A stretch of DNA of 49,627 nt from Furfurilactobacillus rossiae DSM 15814 (GTDB taxonomy: Bacteria > Bacillota > Bacilli > Lactobacillales > Lactobacillaceae): assembly GCF_000428925.1 (NCBI RefSeq), contig NZ_AUAW01000018.1, forward strand, positions 1 through 49,627, written 5' to 3'. The translations under genes and the position numbers were made by a program. This document shows, in pieces, positions 36,365 to 44,764 of the stretch. Each line of letters starts with the position of its first letter. Positions within the stretch are counted from its first letter, which is position 1. The notes beneath the pieces were generated by a model that was given only the letters and a program-made list of their open reading frames with translations, was not told the origin of the DNA and ran no database searches.

Positions 36365-36833
36365 TGCGCGCCTCCTTTGCCAGCTTCATGATTAACTCTT
36401 TCAACTGTTCAGCTGTTTCAGGGCTGACACCGTCAATCTTATGGGATGTCGCCGCTGTCACAATCGCGATCTCCTGTAGCTTCTGCCAGCGCAAAAATGG
36501 TCCCTGATCCAATGTCACATTCTGAACGCGGGCGATTGGAATCACGATTTGTTTGCGAAAAAAGTACCCCTTATGCAATTCAACATCGCGGTCACTAATC
36601 CGATAAGTCCAAAACCGCCAACGATACGGCACTAGTGCCAACATGGCGATTAGAATCACCAATGCGCTGCCAATAATAAGCCACCCACACACCGTAAAAA
36701 AGCTCAGGCTGTTGCTCAATCCAATCGCCAAACTGCCACCGCCGATTGCGCCGATAATAATTGCCGTCACTACAGCAGTTAATTGCCAAACATGCGTAAT
36801 CTGACGTGGCAACTGTTCCGTTTCATTTTCCAA
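36354..36833 (-). CDS. YdbS-like membrane protein with one PH domain
   Basis: A 159-residue partner of the YdbT-like protein. It has two membrane segments and one bPH_2 domain with IPIARVQNVTLDQGPFLRWQKL. A TTG start at 36833 is preceded by GGGGGAG at 5 bases; the frame extends to 36878 but without a ribosome binding site. First gene of the two-gene operon, overlapping the second. Confidence 0.8.
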   Translation of the reverse strand: MENETEQLPRQITHVWQLTAVVTAIIIGAIGGGSLAIGLSNSLSFFTVCGWLIIGSALVILIAMLALVPYRWRFWTYRISDRDVELHKGYFFRKQIVIPIARVQNVTLDQGPFLRWQKLQEIAIVTAATSHKIDGVSPETAEQLKELIMKLAKEARNDL

Positions 36834-36907
36834 GATTTCTCCCCCACACTCTTGCCTAGACCCACATAATATCCACATTATTCAAACTTGTTAGTCACAC
36901 TATACCG

Positions 36908-36946
36908 AAAAAGTGGCGGTGTACCAATAACACCGTCACTTTTTTG
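36908..36946. terminator. Bidirectional terminator
   Basis: AAAAGTGGCGGTGT pairs with ACACCGTCACTTTT (one mismatch), with T runs on both strands. It lies between the YdbS-like promoter and structured element B. Confidence 0.75.
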
Positions 36947-37097
36947 GATAAAATTTTTATTTAGAATAGCATTTACTACCCGTTTACAGATTTCACTATT
37001 AAATTTGCTGTGAGACTGTTTGTGCTTTAAGTTTGGCCAAGAACTGCCAAACAAATGGCAAGGTTATATCTCCCGCAAGTGGATGCAATGAAGTGAA

Positions 37098-37269
37098 GTC
37101 GATTAGAGACAGAGTACCGTGTCGACAACACTTATGGCCTGGTTTGGGGCCATTTAGTGTTGTGGGACGAGTTCTGAGACGATGAACTATTCGGCTCAGA
37201 ATCGAGGTAGAAGACTCCGGTTCTCAGGAGGCTGAAACCGGTCCCCACGGTATGGCGTCTCTAATCGAC
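37098..37269 (+). repeat. Structured intergenic element, copy B
   Basis: Perfect 13-bp terminal stem (GTCGATTAGAGAC at 37098-37110, its complement at 37257-37269), AGA/GGC internal loop, and second stem GTACCGTG/CACGGTAT. A long hairpin (arm CAACACTTATGGCC) is followed by a hairpin TTCTGAG/CTCAGAA, then AAGACTCCGG and GGAGGCTGAAACCGGTCCC. It shares AGTGAAG just before the stem with copy A and GTAACGGC just after it with copy C. A further hairpin (GGCAAAT/ATTTGCC, 37275-37311) overlaps the fetB-like stop codon. There is no coding frame. Confidence 0.72.
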
Positions 37270-37302
37270 GTAACGGCAAATCCCCACACGTTTTGTGGAA
37301 GG

Positions 37303-38085
37303 CTATTTGCCATTATCCGATGCGCTAATTAACTGTTGTTGGTCATTAAAGAAACGGCGGTAAGCAATGTAACAAGCGCTGACAGACCCGAGGCTGGTCG
37401 CTGACAGTAACATGAACACCACCATAATCTGATATTTAATGGCATAAACCGGATCCACACCCGCGAAGATCAGTCCGGACATCATCCCCGGCAAACTAAC
37501 GATCCCGTATGTTTTAGATGCGTCAATCGTTGGCTGCATTCCCGTTTTGATACATTCCCGGACGATACCAATTGCGGAATCATGCACACTGGCACCTAAT
37601 GCCAGTCGTTCCAACACTTGTTGGCGTTGGTCCCGAAAAAGCGTCCGCATATTGCGATAACAAAGCCCAATCGCTACCATTGAGTTACTGGCAATCATGC
37701 CTGAAATTGGGATCATCTGTGATGGCACAAACTTAATCGCGCCTGCCAGAACTAAACCACTTAACGTCACTGAAGTACTGATTAAGATGGACCAAAAGGA
37801 TGACCAGAAAATATTAGGAATCCCTTTTCCCCGTTTCATCGCGTTATAAGCCGCGTTAAAGATGATCACCAAAATCATCGCTAACGTGAGCAACACGTTA
37901 TTGACCGCAAAGATGTATTTCAGTAAGAAGCCAACAATCGTTAACTGAATAATGGCACGAACCACACCGATAATCATATCGCGGTCAACACCAAGCTTCT
38001 GACGCCAACCAATAAACAGCGCAACCAGCACAAGGCCAGCCGCAAAGGCTAAACTCACATTATTAACATTCACCGCATTATGCAT
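37303..38085 (-). CDS. FetB-like ABC permease
   Basis: A 260-residue permease of the YbbM/FetB (UPF0014) family with six to seven membrane segments and the conserved cytoplasmic sequence RLALGASVHDSAIGIVRECIKTGMQPTI that couples to the ATPase. In E. coli FetAB exports iron and protects from peroxide. It overlaps the ATPase gene by 8 bases. Confidence 0.85.
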   Translation of the reverse strand: MHNAVNVNNVSLAFAAGLVLVALFIGWRQKLGVDRDMIIGVVRAIIQLTIVGFLLKYIFAVNNVLLTLAMILVIIFNAAYNAMKRGKGIPNIFWSSFWSILISTSVTLSGLVLAGAIKFVPSQMIPISGMIASNSMVAIGLCYRNMRTLFRDQRQQVLERLALGASVHDSAIGIVRECIKTGMQPTIDASKTYGIVSLPGMMSGLIFAGVDPVYAIKYQIMVVFMLLSATSLGSVSACYIAYRRFFNDQQQLISASDNGK

Positions 38086-38734
38086 GATGTACCTCCTGAC
38101 TGTGTTTGCCTGCTACGACTTCATACAGATCATCAGCGGCAGCAATCTCGCTTTCATCATGAGTAATCCACACCACGGTGCCCCCACGATCACGATAATG
38201 ATCAACCAAGCCGTGCACAATGCCCTTATTATCCGTGTCCAAACCAGTCGTTACTTCATCAAGCAGCAAAATGTCCGGTACAAATATTAGATTACGAATA
38301 AGTGCCACTCGTTGTCGCTCACCACCCGACAATCCCGTAATGTCATGATTCAAATAATCCGGCGATAGGTTTACTTGGTCGAGCAATTCGTGCTGGCGTC
38401 CCTTATCAATCTCCTGATTACGAATCTCAAACGGAAAATTAAGGTTGTCGGCCACCGTTTTGCCAAATAACGTTGGCTGCTGAAAACAATATGACACCCG
38501 TCGGCGGTAGACCATTGGATCGTACGTAAACGCATCATGACCATCAAATGTCATTTGACCGGCGCTCGGCGAGATCATCCGTGCCATAATTTGGAGAATC
38601 GTGCTTTTACCGGAACCAGATGGTCCCACTACCATCAAGTTGCTCTCTTTTTCTAACCGCAAATTGATTTTTGTCAGGATCTGGCGCTCCCCAACTCGGT
38701 AGTCAATATCAGTCATTGTCAACAATGCTGTCAT
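38078..38734 (-). CDS. FetA-like ABC ATPase
   Basis: A 218-residue ATPase. Walker A GPSGSGKST, Q-loop FQQPTLFG, signature LSGGERQR, Walker B ILLLDEVTTGLD and switch His THDES are all intact. It pairs with the downstream YbbM/FetB permease, and a metal-export role is known for the E. coli family. The ATG at 38734 has a modest AGTGGTGA ribosome binding site; the frame runs to 38779 without one. Confidence 0.85.
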   Translation of the reverse strand: MTALLTMTDIDYRVGERQILTKINLRLEKESNLMVVGPSGSGKSTILQIMARMISPSAGQMTFDGHDAFTYDPMVYRRRVSYCFQQPTLFGKTVADNLNFPFEIRNQEIDKGRQHELLDQVNLSPDYLNHDITGLSGGERQRVALIRNLIFVPDILLLDEVTTGLDTDNKGIVHGLVDHYRDRGGTVVWITHDESEIAAADDLYEVVAGKHSQEVHHA

Positions 38735-38901
38735 CGTTTCACCACTTTCTTCATTTATTATAAAGTAAGCATAAAACATCGCTTTCCGTTTGTCCGTTTA
38801 CAAGACTCCAGATAGGCTCCGGCAATACGGAAACCACATCTCGGTGGTTAAACATGCTATGATGGTTCTAATTATTACTAGAGTTAGCATCGGAGGACAA
38901 T

Positions 38902-40449
38902 ATGGAACCTCAATCACGAAACAATCGCAATCGCCGCTCAGAACGCGGTAGTTCGCACTTTGATCACAATAATCATCAAACACATTCACAGCATCGTGAC
39001 GACCACCGTTCGTTTGATCATTCACGAAACAATAATCGCAATGGGTATCATCGTCAGCACAGTAGTCAACCAGAACAAGCTGACGTTCAGGTCGAGGTTG
39101 GCCAACGTTTTCCATTAACCATCAAACGACTCGGCATCAACGGCGAAGGGATCGGCTATTATCGCCACAAGATTACGTTTGTACCAGGCGCCCTTCCAGA
39201 CGAAGTGGTCGTCGCCGAAGTTACACACGTCGCCGCCCACTTTTTGAACGCTAAAGTACACCAAATCCGTAAAGAAAGTGATCATCGGGTAACACCGCCA
39301 GATACGCAGTCAGCCGAAGTCGGCGGTTTCGAGCTTTCACATCTCGATTACCCGTCACAACTGGCCTTCAAACGTGACGTGATTCGCCAAGCACTAGAAA
39401 AGTTTCAACCGCGTGGCTGGGAAAACTATGACCTGCGTCCAACGATCGGCATGGCAGACCCCTACCACTACCGCAACAAAGCCCAATTTCAAGTACGGCA
39501 GGATGCCGACGGTAATGTGATTGCTGGTCTCTATAAAGAAGGTACACATGATCTTGTTGATCTTCCAGAAGCCAGCACTCAAAATGACGCTACCATGACC
39601 GTTATTCGCGCACTGGTCAAAATGCTGCAAGAGTTACAGGTTCCCATTTACAATGAAGAGGCCAATTCAGGCATTATCAAAACGCTCGTTGTCCGTTCAT
39701 CCGAAGCCAGTGGCGAAGTTCAGGTCACTTTTGTCACCAACTCACAAAAGTTGCCGCACAAACGGGAATTGTTAGCGCTGATCGAAGAACGTTTGCCACA
39801 AGTTGTTTCCGTCATGCAAAATGTTAACCAAAGCAAAACTTCATTAGTTTGGGGTGATAAGACCACCAAGCTAATGGGACAGGACTACATTACCGAAACC
39901 CTATTAGGTAAGCAGTTCCAATTATCACCACGGGCATTCTTACAACTGAATCCTAAGCAAACCACCCGTTTGTACGAAGAGACGATTAAAGCTTTGGACC
40001 TAACGCATGCTGACCACTTGGTAGATGCCTACTCGGGTGTGGGCACAATTGGATTATCTTTGGCAGACCGTGCCGGCGAAGTGCGCGGCATGGATACGAT
40101 TGAAGAGTCTGTTGATGATGCCAACCGTAACGCTGACCTGAACGGCATTACCAACGCAGAATACAGCGTAGGAACCGCGGAAGACCTATTACCACAATGG
40201 GTCAGCCAAGGTTGGCGGCCGGATGCATTGGTCGTTGATCCGCCTCGTGCAGGCCTTGCTGACACAATGATTGATACCATTATGCAAGTACAGCCTGAAA
40301 AGTTTGTCTATGTTTCATGTAATCCGTCAACGCTGGCCCAAAACTTAGTTGAGTTAGGTCGCGTCTATCGTGTTGAATACATTCAATCCATCGACATGTT
40401 TCCCCAAACAGCACGCGTTGAAGCTGTCGTAAAGTTGGTTCTGCGGTAA
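38902..40449 (+). CDS. rlmD: RlmD-type 23S rRNA m5U methyltransferase
   Basis: A 515-residue RumA/RlmCD-type enzyme. Residues 1-60 are a low-complexity Asn/Arg/His/Ser extension. A TRAM domain (~62-120) follows, then the SAM domain with DAYSGVGTIGL and VVDPPRAGL. The catalytic Cys is in VSCNPSTL. In E. coli RumA a 4Fe-4S cluster is held by Cys residues before the SAM domain; here that segment reads VTPPDTQSAEVGGFELSHL, so the cluster Cys residues are absent. GGAGG precedes the ATG. The divergent FetAB-like operon shares the promoter region. Confidence 0.9.
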   Translation: MEPQSRNNRNRRSERGSSHFDHNNHQTHSQHRDDHRSFDHSRNNNRNGYHRQHSSQPEQADVQVEVGQRFPLTIKRLGINGEGIGYYRHKITFVPGALPDEVVVAEVTHVAAHFLNAKVHQIRKESDHRVTPPDTQSAEVGGFELSHLDYPSQLAFKRDVIRQALEKFQPRGWENYDLRPTIGMADPYHYRNKAQFQVRQDADGNVIAGLYKEGTHDLVDLPEASTQNDATMTVIRALVKMLQELQVPIYNEEANSGIIKTLVVRSSEASGEVQVTFVTNSQKLPHKRELLALIEERLPQVVSVMQNVNQSKTSLVWGDKTTKLMGQDYITETLLGKQFQLSPRAFLQLNPKQTTRLYEETIKALDLTHADHLVDAYSGVGTIGLSLADRAGEVRGMDTIEESVDDANRNADLNGITNAEYSVGTAEDLLPQWVSQGWRPDALVVDPPRAGLADTMIDTIMQVQPEKFVYVSCNPSTLAQNLVELGRVYRVEYIQSIDMFPQTARVEAVVKLVLR

Positions 40450-40492
40450 TTTTTAGTAGTCCCGGCTAAATTTGACGTGCTATAATAAAAAA

Positions 40493-40606
40493 GAAGGAAA
40501 TGTCAGTCGCATGACATTTCCTCCTGCAAGCGCCGCCGAAACGGCTGGCATTAGATGAATATGAAACCGTTAATCATCCTCCAAAAGTTAGATTAGCGGT
40601 TTTTTC
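40493..40606 (+). ncRNA. Antisense RNA, probable type I antitoxin
   Basis: A TATAAT at 40481-40486 predicts a start near 40493. The RNA would fold into a perfect hairpin GGAAATGTCA/TGACATTTCC (40496-40521), a second hairpin around 40532-40549, and end at an intrinsic terminator (AACCGTTAATC / GATTAGCGGTT, 40565-40606) with six T. Its 3' end overlaps the last codons of the convergent toxin gene, as in TxpA/RatA- and BsrG/SR4-type modules. Confidence 0.6.
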
Positions 40607-40706
40607 TTTGACCAAAACTCCGGATTAAGATCACAATGAAGGTTAGCAACGCAAGAATAAACATTCCAAACGTTAGCATCATCATAATCGCATTTCCGCA
40701 AGACAA
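40593..40706 (-). CDS. Holin-like small membrane toxin (type I)
   Basis: A 37-residue peptide: a short polar start, then one membrane helix (MMLTFGMFILALLTFIVILI) and a basic tail (RSFGQRKNR). This is the pattern of the putative holin-like toxin family found in lactobacilli and related to type I toxins. The start is TTG at 40706, five bases after GGAGGTG; the frame continues upstream to 40787 but without support. The convergent antisense RNA at 40493-40606 overlaps its 3' end and is the likely antitoxin. It lies between rlmD and the drug MFS with no other gene. Confidence 0.75.
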   Translation of the reverse strand: MSCGNAIMMMLTFGMFILALLTFIVILIRSFGQRKNR

Positions 40707-40911
40707 AGTGGCACCTCCCTCCACACAGATTTTCTGTATCGCCCATAGGCAACACCTCTTTGTGTTAGAATTTGCCAACCGCTTCAACTTAACTTGCTCA
40801 GTAATTTTATCATGTTAAATCAGTCATAAAAACTAAAAGTTGTGTTTATAAAAGAATAAATTTTGGCTATATAAAATTTGATTAAGCAGCTTTTTGTCCC
40901 AGGAGGTTTTC

Positions 40912-42327
40912 ATGAAGCAACGCTCACAATGGATCTTATTAATGGCAACATCCTCGGTATCATTCATGTCAACATTAGATGCCAGTATTGTTAACATCGC
41001 CATTCCCCATATCAGCCGTGAACTTAATGTACCAATGAACGAAGCCGAGTGGGTCGTTTCCGTCTACTTAGTGCTCATCTGCGTGCTCTTGATTTTCTTT
41101 GGCCGATTGTCTGATCAAATCGGCCGCATCCCCGTTTTTCAAGTCGGTACTCTGGTATTTATCACAGGCTCACTGTTTTGTGGTTTGAGCACAAACTTAC
41201 CGCTGTTGCTGGGTGCTCGGGCACTACAGGCGCTTGGTTCTTCAATGGTGATGGCCACTAACTTTGGCATCATCACCCAAATATTTCCTTCAAACCAGCA
41301 CGGTCGGGCGTTAGGACTCAATAGTTCGGTGGTTCAAGTCGGCAACATTGCTGGACCAGGGCTTGGTGGGCTTATCTTATCCGTTGTCAGTTGGCACTGG
41401 ATATTCTTCATCAATGTCCCGATTGGCATTATCGCGTTTTTGTTTGGACACCGTATCTTTCCTCACCAGCAAATCCACTTCGATAAAATTGTGATTGACT
41501 GGCCTGGTTATGCAACGTTTGCGACCATGATTAGTGCCTTTTTTATCGCCATCTATTGGGGCCAAGCAGTTAGTTTCCATTCCGCCGGCGTACTTAGTTT
41601 GTTTAGTCTAGCCATTGCGATGTTGGCTGCTTTTATTTTCATCGAACGACGCGTACAACAACCACTGATTCAACTTAAAATTTTCGCAAATCGTGGCTTC
41701 TCAATCGGTATCATCTCAGCGATGCTCGTGTACATGACAGGCTTTTTCAATAATGTCATTATGCCCTTTTACCTTCAGGAAACATTGATGCTCTCGTCGG
41801 CAACGGCAGGGTTAATTCTGATGGCCGTGCCGCTATTGAATATCTTCAGCGCCCCGGCTGGTGGCGTCATTTCGGATCATATCGGTGCAGAACGTGTGTC
41901 ATTTTTCGCGCTTTTTCTCTTTTTGATTCCAGAGTTGATCTTTATCTTTGTGCAGCCCACATGGTCACTGGCCTGGCTCGTGTTCGGACTAGCATTTTTT
42001 GGCATTGCAAACGGCGCTTTTCAAAACAATCCAATGATTATGGGTAATGCCGGCCCAGAATTTCAAGGTATCGCTGGTTCTATTGCGGCATTAGGCCGTA
42101 ACCTAGGCATGGCAATTGGGCTATCATTAGCGACATCGCTACTCTATTCTGGTATCAGTCAACGTGCTGGGCATCATATGACTGCCTATCCACACGGACA
42201 CGCCAGCTGGTTCGTTTACGGCATGCATTTCAGTTACCTATTTGCACTCGGGTTAATCGTGATTGCCATTGGCTTGCTTGGCTGGCTATTGTGGTCAAGA
42301 AAAAAGGCTTCATCTTTGCACAGTTAA
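40912..42327 (+). CDS. DHA2-family MFS drug efflux pump (EmrB/QacA-like)
   Basis: A 471-residue transporter with 14 membrane segments. Visible family motifs are SFMSTLDASIVNIAIPHI in helix 1, GRLSDQIGR (motif A), and GPGLGGLI (motif C of antiporters). It likely exports cationic or hydrophobic compounds by proton antiport; the substrate is unknown. AGGAGG ends 5 bases before the ATG at 40912. No regulator is adjacent, and the gene ends in its own terminator. Confidence 0.88.
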   Translation: MKQRSQWILLMATSSVSFMSTLDASIVNIAIPHISRELNVPMNEAEWVVSVYLVLICVLLIFFGRLSDQIGRIPVFQVGTLVFITGSLFCGLSTNLPLLLGARALQALGSSMVMATNFGIITQIFPSNQHGRALGLNSSVVQVGNIAGPGLGGLILSVVSWHWIFFINVPIGIIAFLFGHRIFPHQQIHFDKIVIDWPGYATFATMISAFFIAIYWGQAVSFHSAGVLSLFSLAIAMLAAFIFIERRVQQPLIQLKIFANRGFSIGIISAMLVYMTGFFNNVIMPFYLQETLMLSSATAGLILMAVPLLNIFSAPAGGVISDHIGAERVSFFALFLFLIPELIFIFVQPTWSLAWLVFGLAFFGIANGAFQNNPMIMGNAGPEFQGIAGSIAALGRNLGMAIGLSLATSLLYSGISQRAGHHMTAYPHGHASWFVYGMHFSYLFALGLIVIAIGLLGWLLWSRKKASSLHS

Positions 42328-42396
42328 GTTATAACTAATCTGTATTCACTGTTTTAAGTAATGCTAAATCTTTAACATTTATATATTGTGCCAATG

Positions 42397-42453
42397 AAAA
42401 ACACTCCTCTAATGCATCGCAACTATCTGCGATTGCACTAAAGAAGTGTTTTT
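42397..42453. terminator. Bidirectional terminator, nested hairpin
   Basis: AAAAACACT pairs with AGTGTTTTT, enclosing ATCGCA/TGCGAT. It serves the convergent MFS gene and the small gene at 42466. Confidence 0.75.
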
Positions 42454-42465
42454 AAATTTAATTCG

Positions 42466-42705
42466 TTATTTTACGTCAATATCAATTTGCATTGCAGTCT
42501 GTTCGTCTGGATTCAACTTCTCGTTATACGTCAGTTCCGCACGATCCAATTCATGAACAATTTCCTTTTCAACAACATCCAAGGGCCGTTTGTCATTCTT
42601 CAATTGGTTAACCATCAACGTAATCTTGTTATCATGCGGTTCTGAGATTGTGTATGAAACATCTTCTGTATTCAAAATCTCAGTAATTAACTTCCGTTCT
42701 TCCAT
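42466..42705 (-). CDS. Small acidic protein of unknown function
   Basis: A 79-residue acidic, soluble protein with no Cys and no membrane segment. I do not recognise it. It begins MEERKLITEILN and reads as alternating strands and helices (VSYTISEPHDNKITLMVNQL, then a charged helix PLDVVEKEIVHELDRAEL). GGAGG lies just upstream of the ATG, and codon use looks normal, so it is likely real. It follows the DedA gene on the same strand with a 66-base gap and may be co-transcribed with it. Confidence 0.65.
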   Translation of the reverse strand: MEERKLITEILNTEDVSYTISEPHDNKITLMVNQLKNDKRPLDVVEKEIVHELDRAELTYNEKLNPDEQTAMQIDIDVK

Positions 42706-42771
42706 CAGTCAAACCTCCAACAGTTTAATAACTCCATCATAGGTCTTGTGGCCGGAATTGTGAACCAGTAC

Positions 42772-43392
42772 TTAATTTGATTTTACTCGAACGCGTTTCA
42801 CATAGTACCAAACGCCGCCACCAACCAACAAAATGGCCAGCACAACAACCGTTACTGTTGAAAAAGTATCAACTGCCGCCGAGACCTGTGTCCAAGCATG
42901 ACCTGCCAGACGACCGAGCACAATCAACACGACATTCCAAATCAGTGTGCCAACTGTCGTAAACAGGATAAACGACTGCCACTTCATCCGAGTCATCCCC
43001 GCTGGAATAGAGATCAAGCTTCGGATTACTGGGATGAAACGCCCAAAGAAAACGGTCTTGCCACCATGCTTCTTGAATAAATTGGCCGTTTTAGTAACAT
43101 CACTTTGTTTGAGACGTAGCAAACGTCCAAAACGGCTTTGCACCAAACGTTGTAATCGCTCTTCATTCAACCAGTGGCCGATTCCATACAGAATAATGGC
43201 CCCAAGCACGGCCCCAATCGTTGCAGCAATCACACTGCCTGTGACTGTTAAATCCGCGGCCAAGGTCATAAAACCAGCAAACGTCAGAATCACTTCTGAG
43301 GGAATTGGCGGGAAGACATTTTCTAAGGCAATCAACAAAACGATTCCCAAATAGCCAAATTGGTTCATAAAATCAATTAACTGTTGCTCCAT
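42772..43392 (-). CDS. DedA-family membrane protein
   Basis: A 206-residue DedA protein (SNARE-associated/VTT domain) with four to five membrane segments. Visible signatures are the FPPIPSEVIL loop near the N-terminus, GRFIPVIRSLISIPAGMTRM in the middle, and GTLIWN after it. DedA proteins flip or recycle undecaprenyl phosphate and phospholipids and support resistance to envelope stress. It is transcribed toward the small acidic gene and away from the YczE-like gene. Confidence 0.9.
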   Translation of the reverse strand: MEQQLIDFMNQFGYLGIVLLIALENVFPPIPSEVILTFAGFMTLAADLTVTGSVIAATIGAVLGAIILYGIGHWLNEERLQRLVQSRFGRLLRLKQSDVTKTANLFKKHGGKTVFFGRFIPVIRSLISIPAGMTRMKWQSFILFTTVGTLIWNVVLIVLGRLAGHAWTQVSAAVDTFSTVTVVVLAILLVGGGVWYYVKRVRVKSN

Positions 43393-43521
43393 ACGGTGTC
43401 ACCTTTCATTTACGAAGTGGTCAGAGCTGTGGGACGCGCAGTCATGCGCAATAAAGCGTGGTTTTATTATTCCTGATTTGCATCAAAAAAGCGATTAATA
43501 ACGTTTGAACTGAGAAAATCT

Positions 43522-43550
43522 TAAACATTGGTCCAAATTCGATTATACTA
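43522..43550 (+). promoter_or_regulatory. Promoter of YczE-like gene
   Basis: TTAAAC (43522-43527), 17-base spacer, TATACT (43545-43550), 31 bases before the GTG start. Confidence 0.5.
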
Positions 43551-43581
43551 ACCATATACTTTGTGAAAAGAGGACAGTCCC

Positions 43582-44316
43582 GTGCACATGAAAGATGCCA
43601 AACAGCGATTTACCTGGCTCATCATTTCAATCATTTTGAACTCCGCCTTTAATGCACTCACAATTTCCACCAACATGGGAAGTGCGGTGTGGACAGCATC
43701 GGCCGTTAACCTCACCCATTGGTTATTGCATACAACGAGTCCGGCTGTGGCCAGCCAGGGACTGGGTATTGTCCTCACCGGTTATGGCGTGGTTATTGCC
43801 TTTCTGGACCAATTACTCATCGGCCGTTTCGACTGGGGTCGACTCATTCGTAACATCTTGTATATCGTCCCGTTTAGCTATTTAATTCAGTTTATTGTCC
43901 CATTCTGGTCGGATGTGCTTGGCATCAAATATCTGCACGGCGATTTCAGCCACCCATGGGAGCTGGCTGCGCTAGTTGTTATCGATGTCATTGGCTTGTT
44001 TGGTGTTGGCGCGGCCGTGTCTCTCTATCAGCGAGCAAACATCATCATGCATCCAAACGATGACCTATCCTATATCATTCGTTTCCGCTACTTACGCGGC
44101 CTCGCAACGGCTTCACAAATGCTGAGTTATATTCCACCAGTTATTATCATGATCATTTGTCTTTTCACAAACCACTTCCAATTATGGGCGGTCAACTTCG
44201 GTACCGTCTGGGCCTTCCTCACACAGGGCTGGGTTCAAGGTTGGTCTGACAAACATTTCATTCCATCATTAAAACATCACTTCACAACGCGAGTGGCTAC
44301 AGAAAATAATAAATAA
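43582..44316 (+). CDS. YczE/YitT-like integral membrane protein
   Basis: A 244-residue membrane protein with about six segments and short loops. The beginning (FTWLIISIILNSAFNALTIS) and the glycine-containing middle helices match the YczE/YyaS/YitT group of uncharacterised membrane proteins. GAGG lies 8 bases before the GTG start. Monocistronic between its promoter and a strong terminator. No function can be assigned. Confidence 0.7.
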   Translation: MHMKDAKQRFTWLIISIILNSAFNALTISTNMGSAVWTASAVNLTHWLLHTTSPAVASQGLGIVLTGYGVVIAFLDQLLIGRFDWGRLIRNILYIVPFSYLIQFIVPFWSDVLGIKYLHGDFSHPWELAALVVIDVIGLFGVGAAVSLYQRANIIMHPNDDLSYIIRFRYLRGLATASQMLSYIPPVIIMIICLFTNHFQLWAVNFGTVWAFLTQGWVQGWSDKHFIPSLKHHFTTRVATENNK

Positions 44317-44321
44317 ACAGC

Positions 44322-44363
44322 AAAGCAGGTGAGCTTTTCCAATAGTGGAAGCTCACCTGCTTT
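44322..44363. terminator. Bidirectional terminator
   Basis: AAAGCAGGTGAGCTT (44322-44336) pairs with AAGCTCACCTGCTTTT (44349-44363), between convergent genes. Confidence 0.85.
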
Positions 44364-44381
44364 TAGTACTAGGTCCGTTGT

Positions 44382-44753
44382 CTACAGAAAAAGTAGCACA
44401 CAAAGAACTGCAAACAGCGCTGGCAGTCCTTGAACGACAAAGATGCGACGACTCACCGTAACTGCGCCGACAATCGCGGCAACAACGACAAAGCCAGTAA
44501 AGAGAATCAATACGGCCCGCATCTCCATTGTTGGCAATGCAAACAAACTCCATAAAATTCCGACACCAACAAATCCGTTGTAGATTCCCATGTTTTTGAA
44601 AATTGCCTTAACCTGTGGTTGTTCCAAAAATGATGAATCACTACCAAACGTTTGTTGTGCAATACGCCCCGTTGACCAAAACATCTCCAAACACATAATG
44701 AATAAATGCTCTAAACCAACTACGGCAACTAACCCCAAAGTGAATGCTAACAT
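44382..44753 (-). CDS. DUF1304-family membrane protein
   Basis: A 123-residue protein with four membrane segments. It begins with LVAVVGLEHLFIMCLEMFWS and has the conserved NMGIYNGFVGVGILW segment, both typical of DUF1304. The function is unknown. It begins 11 bases after the oxidoreductase stop, so the two form an operon. Confidence 0.82.
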   Translation of the reverse strand: MLAFTLGLVAVVGLEHLFIMCLEMFWSTGRIAQQTFGSDSSFLEQPQVKAIFKNMGIYNGFVGVGILWSLFALPTMEMRAVLILFTGFVVVAAIVGAVTVSRRIFVVQGLPALFAVLCVLLFL

Positions 44754-44764
44754 TATTTACCAAC

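Noticed and set aside
42947-43354. 135-codon plus-strand frame within the DedA gene
   Set aside because: It is antisense to a clear DedA coding sequence and shows no independent signals.
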